From assembly GCF_019711515.1 (NCBI RefSeq), contig NZ_JAIGNO010000007.1, forward strand, positions 1 through 64,000: 64,000 nt of DNA, written 5' to 3'. Shown here one piece after another: positions 17,898 to 25,247 of the stretch (the first letter of the stretch is position 1; each line of letters opens with the position of its first letter). The position numbers were made by a program, and so were the translations under genes. Below the pieces are notes generated by a model. That model ran no database searches and had not been told where the DNA came from. It saw only the letters and a list, made by a program, of their open reading frames with translations. The DNA comes from Qipengyuania qiaonensis. GTDB lineage: Bacteria; Pseudomonadota; Alphaproteobacteria; Sphingomonadales; Sphingomonadaceae.

Positions 17898-18086
17898 GTG
17901 TACGTTTGCATCTGCAATGCGATCAGAGAAAGCGACCTCCGTCGCGCCGCGCATGACGTGTCCGGCGATGCGGAGGCATGCTATGCTGCCTTGGGCAAAA
18001 TGCCTAGCTGCGGTTCGTGCCTCGACGAGGCCGAGTGTATCTTGCAAGAAGAACGCGAACTGGGATTTGTGCCCGCCGCAGCGTGA
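17898..18086 (+). CDS. bfd: Bacterioferritin-associated ferredoxin
   Basis: A 62-residue [2Fe-2S] protein that passes electrons to bacterioferritin to release stored iron. Four cysteines are placed as in the BFD-like domain: CIC near residues 4-6 and CGSC near 37-40. The start is GTG 17898, directly behind CAGGAG at a 7-base spacing. A longer frame from 17871 would add unconserved residues. The bacterioferritin gene follows after 125 bases, which supports the pairing. Confidence 0.92.
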   Translation: MYVCICNAIRESDLRRAAHDVSGDAEACYAALGKMPSCGSCLDEAECILQEERELGFVPAAA

Positions 18087-18211
18087 TTTTCCGCTAACGC
18101 GAATCGCTTGCGACTGGCGGAATTCTGCCGTTTTTTCCGGATTTGACCCTTGCCAAGTACCCAGCTGGAGGCGCATAGGTGCCGCCTAACAAGCGACAGG
18201 GAGCCGCAGGC

Positions 18212-18703
18212 ATGAAAGGCGATCCGAAGGTCATCGAGTTCCTCAACAAGGCGCTCACAAACGAACTGACCGCCATCAACCAGTACTGGCTCCACTATCG
18301 CGTGCTGGCCGACTGGGGCGTGACGAAACTGGCCGAGTACGAGCGACACGAGTCGATCGACGAAATGAAGCACGCGGACGTGTTGGCCGAGCGGATCTTG
18401 TTCCTGAACGGACTTCCCAACTTTCAGGCGATTCACAAGCTGAAGGTCGGCGAGACGGTGGAGGAAATCCTGAGGGCCGATCTGGCCGTGGAGATGGAAG
18501 CGATACCGCTGCTCAAGGACGCTATCGCCCACTGCGAAGAGGTTCGGGATTACACCAGTCGCGAAATCTTCGAACGCATTCTCGAAAGCGAGGAAGATCA
18601 TGTCGACTTCCTCGAAACCCAGTTCGACATGATTGCGCGGATGGGCCTGGAAAACTATGTCCAGCTGAACAGCAAGCCAGCGGGCGAAGGTGAGGACGAC
18701 TGA
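18212..18703 (+). CDS. bfr: Bacterioferritin
   Basis: A 163-residue haem-containing ferritin that forms a 24-subunit iron store. Every key residue is at its E. coli position: ferroxidase ligands E18, E51, H54, E94, E127 and H130, and the haem-binding M52. ATG 18212 gives the classical MKGDPKVIEFLN start behind AGGGAG; a GTG at 18179 would add 11 residues that the family lacks. It is cotranscribed or paired with bfd just upstream. Confidence 0.98.
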   Translation: MKGDPKVIEFLNKALTNELTAINQYWLHYRVLADWGVTKLAEYERHESIDEMKHADVLAERILFLNGLPNFQAIHKLKVGETVEEILRADLAVEMEAIPLLKDAIAHCEEVRDYTSREIFERILESEEDHVDFLETQFDMIARMGLENYVQLNSKPAGEGEDD

Positions 18704-18719
18704 TTGTCAGCCTGATCCC

Positions 18720-18926
18720 TCAGTTGAGTCGCCAAAAGGTTGCGTGAACTCCGCCATGCTTGGAAAGACGGGCGAGGCGGTGTTCTCCATCCCAGATTTC
18801 CGCGCCACCCCGGCCGACGTTGATATCGGCGATCGTGAGCGCAGTGGCGATGTCGAGCGCCTCGAGAGCGAAATCTTCGTCTTGGAGTTCGGTTTTCCCG
18901 TGGATCGCAACGCGGAGCTTGGTCAT
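18720..18926 (-). CDS. Small conserved-looking hypothetical protein
   Basis: A 68-residue soluble protein with an AGGTGAG ribosome site just before its ATG. The middle has regular hydrophobic spacing (ALDIATALTIADINVG) and the C-terminal half has a DGEHRLARLSKHG motif reminiscent of small sphingomonad proteins of unknown function. No catalytic or metal-binding motif is seen. It is convergent with bfr, and the stop codons are 17 bases apart. Confidence 0.6.
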   Translation of the reverse strand: MTKLRVAIHGKTELQDEDFALEALDIATALTIADINVGRGGAEIWDGEHRLARLSKHGGVHATFWRLN

Positions 18927-19045
18927 CTCTCACCTCTCTTGCCCCGGTGGATGTTATGGCACGCGGAGATGAACAACAGCAGACGGTTCTGTGCCAATTG
19001 TCGCGAATTTGACTTCGGCTGATCGTCAGCAGTGCGCAGAAAGCG

Positions 19046-19543
19046 TCAGGACGTTACGGCATCCCTGCGTTCGCGCATGCGTTCACGATTGCGTTTCGCG
19101 GCCGTGCGGGTTTCCATCAGGAACGAGCCAAGACCAGCAACCAGCAAACCCATGCAGCCGACCCAAGTTATGGCGACCAAGGTGCCGAGGGGTGCATACA
19201 CGAAGGCGCTGACGAAGAGCAGAACGATAACGATGCTGATCGCCAGCGCGGATGCTGTGCTGAACATCACGGCACGTTGCGCGAAGATGCGCCTCTTTTC
19301 CAAAGCTGGCAGTTCTGCGCGCATGGCAGCTACATCGCCATCCTCGCCGGCATCCAAGATTCGTTCGATCTTGTTCGCGACCCAGATCAGCCTGTTTGTC
19401 ATGACATTCATGACCGCGCCGATACCGGCGAGCAGAAAGGCTGGAGCGAGGCTGAGCTGTACAACCTGTTGAACGCGCAGGCTCGAGCTGGTCCGCTCGA
19501 GTAATTCGCTTCCAGGCAGGGCAACAAGGATGTCGAGCAGCAT
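19046..19543 (-). CDS. DUF2721 membrane protein
   Basis: A 165-residue inner-membrane protein with three hydrophobic segments (residues about 30-50, 90-112 and 115-140) and a cytoplasmic basic tail (KRNRERMRERRD). The pattern SLAPAFLLAGIGAVMNVMTNRLIWVANKIERIL matches the DUF2721 family; its function is unknown. It starts 6 bases after the stop of der on the same strand, with the AGAAGGA at the end of der serving as ribosome site, so the two are likely cotranscribed. A TTG overlapping the der stop is an alternative start. Confidence 0.85.
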   Translation of the reverse strand: MLLDILVALPGSELLERTSSSLRVQQVVQLSLAPAFLLAGIGAVMNVMTNRLIWVANKIERILDAGEDGDVAAMRAELPALEKRRIFAQRAVMFSTASALAISIVIVLLFVSAFVYAPLGTLVAITWVGCMGLLVAGLGSFLMETRTAAKRNRERMRERRDAVTS

Positions 19544-19548
19544 GGCGC

Positions 19549-20949
19549 TCAATCCTTCTGGTACGGGTTTTTCGGGCTTTTCAGTACCACGCGCACCGGT
19601 ACCGCGTCGAAGCCGAGCTTGTCGCGAATACCGTTGACGAGATAGCGCTCGTAGCTCTTTGGAAGCATATCGAGCCGCGTCCCGAATACCACGAAACGTG
19701 GTGGGCGGATGCTGGCCTGTGTGATATAACGCAGCTTGATTCTCTTGCCCTTCGGCGCCGGAGGTGGATTGGCTTCCAAGGCGTCGTCGAACCAACGGTT
19801 AAGCGCGGCGGTAGGCACGCGGCGGCTCCACGCCTCACGCAGCTCGAAGGCGGCACCGAGCATCTGGTCCAGACCCTTGCCGGTCTTGGCGCTGACGGCG
19901 AAGAGCGGCACGCCACGAACCTGAGCAAGCCCCTCGTTCAGAGCATCGCGAATACCATTGAACAGAGCGCTTGCCCCTTCGGCCACGTCCCACTTGTTGA
20001 TCGCGATCATCAGCGCGCGTCCCTCATCCAGCACCATACTGGCAATCTTGAGGTCCTGAGCCTCGAGCCCACGGGTGGCATCAAGCAGCAACACCACAAC
20101 TTCCGCGAAGTCCACGGCGCGGCGAGCATCGGCGACGGAGAGCTTTTCGAGCTTGTCGATCACTTGCGCTTTTTTGCGCATTCCGGCGGTATCAATTAGT
20201 CTAACATCACGCGTATTGCCGATGATCGGGTCTTGCCATTGCCAGTCGATGGCGATCGAATCGCGGGTGATACCGGCCTCGGGACCCGTCAGCAGGCGGT
20301 CTTCGCCGAGCAGGCGATTTATCAGCGTCGATTTGCCCGCGTTCGGGCGGCCGACGATTGCGAGTTTGAGGGGCCCTGCAAGAAGAGCTTCCTCGTCGTC
20401 CTCATCGACCCGCGCTGCGATTTCGGAGCCTTCGGCTTGGGCGCCGATAATCGGCCACAAATGATCGAACAGGTCCGCGATACCCTCGCCGTGCTCGGCG
20501 CTGATGCCGGCGGGTTCGCCAAAGCCCAGCGAGAAGCTTTCGAAGATTCCAGCGTCGCCCTGGCTGCCCTCGGCCTTGTTCGCGACAAGTACCACCGGCA
20601 CCTCCTGCCCGCGCAGCCAGCGGGCGATTTCCTCGTCGAGCGGGGTGATGCCCACGCGCGAATCGAACACGAACAGCGCGGCATCCGCCCCTTCGAGGCT
20701 AACCTCGGTTTGCTTGCGCATGCGGCCGGGGAGGGTGTCGGGATTTTCATCTTCCCATCCGGCCGTATCGACGATCTGGAACTCGAGCCCCGCAATCACC
20801 GCATCGCCGAAACGCCGGTCACGCGTGACGCCGGGCTGATCGTCGACCAGGGCCAGCCGCTTGCCCACCAGCCGGTTGAACAGCGTCGATTTGCCGACAT
20901 TCGGGCGGCCGATGATGATGACCGTGGGTTTGGCTGAGGAGGGGATCAT
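19549..20949 (-). CDS. der: Ribosome-assembly GTPase Der (EngA)
   Basis: A 466-residue GTPase needed for 50S subunit maturation. It has the diagnostic tandem G domains: P-loops GRPNVGKS (14-21) and GRPNAGKS (200-207), DTAGW/DTAGM switch II motifs and NKAE/NKWD guanine-specificity motifs. A C-terminal KH-like domain holds the conserved YERYLVNGIRDKLGFDAVPVR. Full length for the family. It is followed by a DUF2721 gene. Confidence 0.98.
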   Translation of the reverse strand: MIPSSAKPTVIIIGRPNVGKSTLFNRLVGKRLALVDDQPGVTRDRRFGDAVIAGLEFQIVDTAGWEDENPDTLPGRMRKQTEVSLEGADAALFVFDSRVGITPLDEEIARWLRGQEVPVVLVANKAEGSQGDAGIFESFSLGFGEPAGISAEHGEGIADLFDHLWPIIGAQAEGSEIAARVDEDDEEALLAGPLKLAIVGRPNAGKSTLINRLLGEDRLLTGPEAGITRDSIAIDWQWQDPIIGNTRDVRLIDTAGMRKKAQVIDKLEKLSVADARRAVDFAEVVVLLLDATRGLEAQDLKIASMVLDEGRALMIAINKWDVAEGASALFNGIRDALNEGLAQVRGVPLFAVSAKTGKGLDQMLGAAFELREAWSRRVPTAALNRWFDDALEANPPPAPKGKRIKLRYITQASIRPPRFVVFGTRLDMLPKSYERYLVNGIRDKLGFDAVPVRVVLKSPKNPYQKD

Positions 20950-21069
20950 TATGGCGCGGCAAGTGGCGCTTTACGCGCCGCATTGCAAGCGCATGCCGCC
21001 GGTTCCGGGCTTACAGTACGGCTGTGAGCCGCAGCATGATCAACTGTGCGGCACGACCTTTACGGATAG

Positions 21070-21354
21070 TCAGTCCGCCTTGGCGATGGGCGGATCGTCG
21101 CCCAGATCTTCGAACCATGCTTCCACCGGACCGTTGAGCTTGAGGGTCAGCGGATTGCCGCGGCGGTCCACCGTCTTGCCAGCCTGTACGCGCACCCAAC
21201 CTTCGGAAATCGAATATTCCTCGATATCGGTACGCTGCTTGCCCTTGAAGCGGATTCCCACGCCGCGTTGGAGCACCTCGACCTGGAAGTGTTCGCTTTT
21301 CGGATTGACCGAGAGGCGGTCGGGCGGGGTCTGGCTTCTGGTTTCTTCGCTCAT
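21070..21354 (-). CDS. DUF3297 family protein
   Basis: A 94-residue soluble protein of the DUF3297 family: DRLSVNPKSEHF at the start, GIRFKGKQRTDIEEYSISEGWVRV in the middle and the GNPLTLKLNGPVEAWFED end. The first 22 residues that a longer frame would give are not family-like, so ATG 21354 is taken. The family has no known function. It is separated from der by 120 bases that hold no other gene and lies downstream of two small acidic or proline-rich genes on the same strand. Confidence 0.85.
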   Translation of the reverse strand: MSEETRSQTPPDRLSVNPKSEHFQVEVLQRGVGIRFKGKQRTDIEEYSISEGWVRVQAGKTVDRRGNPLTLKLNGPVEAWFEDLGDDPPIAKAD

Positions 21355-21391
21355 GGCGCGCCGATACTGTGCAGCGCCAGGCCGGGCAAGA

Positions 21392-21568
21392 TCAATCGGG
21401 CGGCGGCGTTTCCACCGGGCTGCGGTCGGGTTCGTCGAAATCGGGTTGCGGCGGTTCGAATCCCGGCGGTTCCTGCATCGGAGCCTCATCGGGCAGGCTG
21501 TCCGGCGGCATCTCGTCGGGCGCGCCGGGATCGATCGTGTCAGGGTTAGGGTCAGGTTGGGTTGCCAT
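21392..21568 (-). CDS. Short proline- and acid-rich protein
   Basis: A 58-residue protein made almost entirely of Pro, Asp, Glu and polar residues, with no helix-forming stretch, so it is probably disordered. A GAGGA site precedes the ATG at a suitable spacing. It starts 10 bases after the stop of a second acidic gene, forming a small operon that leads into the DUF3297 gene. No function is recognised; composition alone could also arise by chance in GC-rich DNA. Confidence 0.5.
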   Translation of the reverse strand: MATQPDPNPDTIDPGAPDEMPPDSLPDEAPMQEPPGFEPPQPDFDEPDRSPVETPPPD

Positions 21569-21578
21569 CACTATGTCC

Positions 21579-21812
21579 TCAATCGGGAGGAAGGGTGTCC
21601 AGTGCGGATTCGCCCGCACCATCGCTCCCGCCTTCCTGCGCGGCGCTCAGCGCCTTTTCGACCTCGATCTCGTCCTCGTCGGCCGAGTGCTCCAAGACCT
21701 CGCCTTCGTGTTCTCCCTCGGCTTCCATTTCGGCGGAAGTCTTGGGTTTCACCTTCGGATCGATGACCGGCGGGGTGTTGGCGGGCGTGGTCGGTTTTTC
21801 ATATTCGCGCAT
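21579..21812 (-). CDS. Short acidic protein of unknown function
   Basis: A 77-residue, strongly acidic protein (runs of Glu and Asp in AEGEHEGEVLEHSADEDEIEVEKAL) with a proline-rich N-terminus. ATG 21812 gives MREYEKPTTP; an upstream in-frame start at 21881 would add a basic segment that overlaps the promoter side of tRNA-Leu. It is adjacent to another small gene on the same strand with a 10-base gap. Function unknown. Confidence 0.5.
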   Translation of the reverse strand: MREYEKPTTPANTPPVIDPKVKPKTSAEMEAEGEHEGEVLEHSADEDEIEVEKALSAAQEGGSDGAGESALDTLPPD

Positions 21813-21946
21813 ACATCGGAAACGGTCGATCGCTCGAACCTGTTCCCTCACCCGTCGCCGCGCTTGCGCATTTGGTCTCATCCGACTAGAGGCACGCGCC
21901 TACACGCGGAGGAGCTAGCGCCTTTCGCGCAGCTTCGTTCGGGTTT

Positions 21947-22031
21947 GCGGGCGTGGCGGAACTGGTAGACGCGCTGGTTTTAGGTACCAGTATCGAAAGA
22001 TGTGGGGGTTCGAGTCCCTTCGCCCGCACCA
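21947..22031 (+). tRNA. tRNA-Leu (anticodon TAG)
   Basis: An 85-base tRNA with acceptor GCGGGCG/CGCCCGC, anticodon stem CTGGT/ACCAG around loop TTTAGGT (anticodon TAG), a long variable arm typical of class II tRNAs, T-arm GGTTCGAGTCC and an encoded CCA (22029-22031). It lies directly upstream of tig. Confidence 0.97.
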
Positions 22032-22093
22032 GTGCCGCCCCGGCGCGAGCCTCTCGCACATTGTCGCATTTGGAAAGTCACGAGTTTCAACCC

Positions 22094-23641
22094 ATGCAGA
22101 TCAAAGAGACCACCAACGAGGGCCTCAAGCGCGCCTACACCGTCAGCATTCCGGCCAAGGAAATCGACGAGCGCGTAAACAGCGAAGTCAAGAAGATCGC
22201 CCCGCAGGTGAAGATGCCCGGCTTCCGCCCGGGCAAGGTGCCCGCGAATCTCGTACGCAAGATGCATGGCGAACAGCTGCATGCCCAGACCGTGAACGAC
22301 ATGATCCGCGAATCGGTCGACAAGGTGATGGCCGAAAACAAGCTGCGGCCGGCCATGCAGCCCAAGGTCGAACTCGAGGAGGGGTATGAAGAGGGCAAGG
22401 ATGCTTCGCTGTCCGTCGAGCTGGAAGTGCTGCCCGAAGTCGAGGCCCCCGAAGTCGAAGGTCTCAAGCTTGAGCGCCTGACCGTTCCGGTGACCGACAA
22501 GCAGGTCGACGAAGCTGTCGAGCGGATCGCTTCGAATAACAAGAGCTACAAGGATGCCGCCAAAACCAGGAAGGCTGCCGATGGCGACCAGCTGATCATC
22601 GATTTCGTCGGCCGTGTCGACGGCACCGAATTCGATGGCGGCAAGGCGGAAAACACGCCGCTAACGATCGGCGCCGGCCAGTTCATTCCCGGGTTCGAAG
22701 AGCAGCTCACTGGCGTGAAGACCGGCGACAAGAAGACCATCACGGTGACCTTCCCCGAAGACTATCCGGCGGAAAACCTGAAAGGCAAGGAAGCCGAATT
22801 CGACGTCACCGTGCAGCAGGTTAAAGTCCCGACCGACACCAAGATCGACGACGAATTCGCCAAGAATCTCGGCCTCGAAAACCTCGACAAGCTGAAGGAA
22901 TTGCTGCGCGGCCAGCTGGAGCAGGAAACCTCGGGCCTGACCCGCACGCAGATGAAACGTCAGTTGCTCGATACACTGGCTGCAGGTCACAATTTCGCCG
23001 TGCCGCAGGGAATGGTCGATGCGGAGTTCGATCAGATCTGGGCCCAGCTGCAACAGGAAGCCGCGAAGTCGGACGACACCGAAGCCATGCTCAAGGAAAT
23101 GGAAGACGAGAAGGACGATTACCGCAATATCGCCGAGCGTCGTGTCCGCCTTGGCCTGCTGCTTTCGGAAATCGGTCAGAAGAACGGCGTCGAGGTCAAT
23201 GCCAACGAGATGAACATGCTCATCCAGCAGGCGGCCCAGCAATATCGTGCGGAAGATCGTGAGCGGTTCGTCCAGTACGTCCAGTCCGAACCGATGGCTG
23301 CTGCCCAACTGCGCGCGCCTCTCTATGAAGACAAGGTCGTCGACTTCCTGTTCGACAAGGCCGAGATCACCGACCGCGAAGTGACGCGCGAGGAACTCGA
23401 GGCGGCGATCGAGGCTGAAGAGACCACCGAAGAGAAGCCGAAGAAGAAGGCGCCCGCCAAGAAGGCAGCTGCCAAAAAGACCGAATCGAAGAAGGCGGAA
23501 GAAGAGCCTGCTACGAAGAAGGCTCCGGCCAAGAAAGCTTCGGCCAAGAAGGCCGAGGACAAGCCGGCTGCAAAGAAGGCACCAGCCAAGAAGCCTGCCG
23601 CGAAGAAGGCTCCGGCCAAGAAGGCTCCCGCCAAGAAATAA
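22094..23641 (+). CDS. tig: Trigger factor with long Lys/Ala-rich C-terminal tail
   Basis: A 515-residue ribosome-bound chaperone and prolyl isomerase. The N-terminal ribosome-binding domain has the GFRPGKVP signature (near residue 45). The central FKBP domain spans about 150-240 (DQLIIDFVGRVDGTEFDGGKAENTPL). The C-terminal chaperone arms run to about residue 440. After that, residues about 447-515 are a repetitive lysine-alanine-proline tail (units such as KKAPAKK), resembling histone H1 or eukaryotic-like nucleic-acid-binding tails. Typical trigger factors end near 430-450. ATG 22094 gives the standard MQIKETTNEGLKR start. The next genes, an amidase and a TonB receptor on the other strand, separate it from clpP. 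Confidence 0.96.
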   Translation: MQIKETTNEGLKRAYTVSIPAKEIDERVNSEVKKIAPQVKMPGFRPGKVPANLVRKMHGEQLHAQTVNDMIRESVDKVMAENKLRPAMQPKVELEEGYEEGKDASLSVELEVLPEVEAPEVEGLKLERLTVPVTDKQVDEAVERIASNNKSYKDAAKTRKAADGDQLIIDFVGRVDGTEFDGGKAENTPLTIGAGQFIPGFEEQLTGVKTGDKKTITVTFPEDYPAENLKGKEAEFDVTVQQVKVPTDTKIDDEFAKNLGLENLDKLKELLRGQLEQETSGLTRTQMKRQLLDTLAAGHNFAVPQGMVDAEFDQIWAQLQQEAAKSDDTEAMLKEMEDEKDDYRNIAERRVRLGLLLSEIGQKNGVEVNANEMNMLIQQAAQQYRAEDRERFVQYVQSEPMAAAQLRAPLYEDKVVDFLFDKAEITDREVTREELEAAIEAEETTEEKPKKKAPAKKAAAKKTESKKAEEEPATKKAPAKKASAKKAEDKPAAKKAPAKKPAAKKAPAKKAPAKK

Positions 23642-23666
23642 GCCCGGTCGAACCGGTATCACCCGA

Positions 23667-23694
23667 GGGGCGGCGGATTATGGTTCGCCGCCCC
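23667..23694 (+). terminator. Intrinsic terminator after tig
   Basis: A perfect 9-bp stem GGGGCGGCG / CGCCGCCCC around a 10-base loop, 25 bases after the tig stop and followed by TTGTCGTT. It could also act for the convergent amidase gene. Confidence 0.75.
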
Positions 23695-23726
23695 TTGTCG
23701 TTCGGAATGCCATTTCGCCCGAGCCG

Positions 23727-25205
23727 TCAGCCGTCGGGCGACCAACGCCTCAGCGACGGTTCCGGGATGGCGACAGTGCGAGCGCGCTCGTAAGCCGCAC
23801 CAAGCTGCAACATACGGTGGTCGGCCCATTTGCCGCCCATGAAACTTATGCCCACCGGCAGCCGCTCTACTGCGCCCATCGGAACGGTCAGGTGCGGATA
23901 GCCGGCAATTGCCGCGAGTGAGCCTGCGCCAATGCTGCCGTTGTAATTGTCCCCGTTCAAGAGGTCGCTGGTCCAGGCAGGGCCGCGCGTAGGAGCGACG
24001 AGGACTTCGACATCATATTGTTCGAGGAGACGGTCGATACCTTCTTCGCCTGCCAGCCGGAGCGATTTTGCGCGCGCCTCGCGATAGGTGCCTTCGTCCT
24101 CGGTTTCGAGCGCCGCCTCGAACAGGGACTGGCCGAACCAGCGCAGTTCGCTGTTGGCGTTTTCCAGGTTGAAGGCGATCAGGTCAGCGAGGTCACGCGG
24201 GGTGTCCTCGCCGGGTAAGGTCGCGAGATAAGCAGCCATGTCGGTGTGCAGTTCGTACAGCAGTACCGTGAATTCGGCGGCCCCCATGCCTTCCGGCTCT
24301 TTAGCGTCGATCTCGACAATCTCAGCACCCGCCAAGCGCAGGTCTGCAAGCGCCACCTCGAAGACCTTGCGCACGTCGGTGCGATTCCCGATCGCATTCA
24401 CCAGCACGCCGATCCGAACGCCTGCCAACGATGCGGTCGCCAGCCCTGCGGTGAAATCCGTGAGCCGTGAATCGGTGTCGGCGGTTGCGCTATCTGCAGG
24501 GTCGCTCCCCGCGATTGCATTCAAAAGCAGTGCGGCATCGGCGACGCTGCGTGCCATCGGGCCGGCGGTGTCCTGCGAGTGGCTGATCGGCACCACATGC
24601 GTGCGGCTTACAAGGCCGACGGTCGGTTTGAAGCCAACGATCCCGTTGACGCTTGCAGGACAGGTGATCGAACCATCGGTTTCGGTGCCGATTGCGGCCC
24701 AGGTCAGGTTTGCCGCCACGGCCGCGCCGCTACCGGATGACGAGCCGCAGGTGTTGCGGTCGATTGCGTGCGGGTTGCGTGTGAGGCCGCCGACTGCGCT
24801 CCACCCGCTGGTCGAATTAGTGTCTCGGATATTGGCCCATTCGGAGAGGTTCGTTTTGCCGAGGACAACGCCGCCCGCTTCACGCATGCGGGCGATTAAC
24901 GGTGCGTCGCGGCCGGTCATATTGTTGGCGAGGGCCAGGCTTCCCGCGGTGGTCGGCAATTCGCGCGTCTCGATATTGTCTTTCACCAGCACCGTGCGCC
25001 CTGCCAGCGGCAGGCCCTGCGCTTCTGCTTCGGCGGCTTCGTGCGGAGCATCGGGATTGACCGCGATGACCGCATTCAACTGAGGACCTGCATCGTCGAT
25101 GGCGGCAATCCGGTCCAGATAGGTGCGCGCATCGCTCTCAGCCCGCTGAGCGGAAAGCGGAGCGGCAAGAGCGAGTGCCACGAAGGGCAGGGCAGCGATA
25201 CGCAT
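23727..25205 (-). CDS. Exported amidase (amidase-signature family)
   Basis: About 492 residues. A signal peptide (residues 1-20, ending APLSAQ) directs it to the periplasm or outside. The Ser-cisSer-Lys amidase signature is complete: lysine in LVKDNIET, the glycine/serine stretch CGSSSGSGAAVAANL, and the nucleophile region TETDGSITCPASVNGIVGFKPT. It would hydrolyse C-N bonds of an unknown amide. The first ATG of the frame is at 25229, but ATG 25205 gives a cleaner signal. It lies 42 bases downstream of a TonB receptor gene on the same strand, which may deliver or respond to a related substrate. Confidence 0.9.
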   Translation of the reverse strand: MRIAALPFVALALAAPLSAQRAESDARTYLDRIAAIDDAGPQLNAVIAVNPDAPHEAAEAEAQGLPLAGRTVLVKDNIETRELPTTAGSLALANNMTGRDAPLIARMREAGGVVLGKTNLSEWANIRDTNSTSGWSAVGGLTRNPHAIDRNTCGSSSGSGAAVAANLTWAAIGTETDGSITCPASVNGIVGFKPTVGLVSRTHVVPISHSQDTAGPMARSVADAALLLNAIAGSDPADSATADTDSRLTDFTAGLATASLAGVRIGVLVNAIGNRTDVRKVFEVALADLRLAGAEIVEIDAKEPEGMGAAEFTVLLYELHTDMAAYLATLPGEDTPRDLADLIAFNLENANSELRWFGQSLFEAALETEDEGTYREARAKSLRLAGEEGIDRLLEQYDVEVLVAPTRGPAWTSDLLNGDNYNGSIGAGSLAAIAGYPHLTVPMGAVERLPVGISFMGGKWADHRMLQLGAAYERARTVAIPEPSLRRWSPDG

Positions 25206-25247
25206 GCCGGCAAACTGCCAGCTTCGCATGGCTTTGCAAGTATGGGC

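Noticed and set aside
23430-23641. Repeated AAGAAGGC-type units at the end of tig considered as a CRISPR or tandem-repeat array
   Set aside because: The units are in frame with tig and encode the Lys/Ala tail; there are no unique spacers.
22661-23662. Long minus-strand open frame opposite trigger factor
   Set aside because: It mirrors the GC-biased codons of tig, gives a Leu/Arg-rich product with no domain, and has no separate support.
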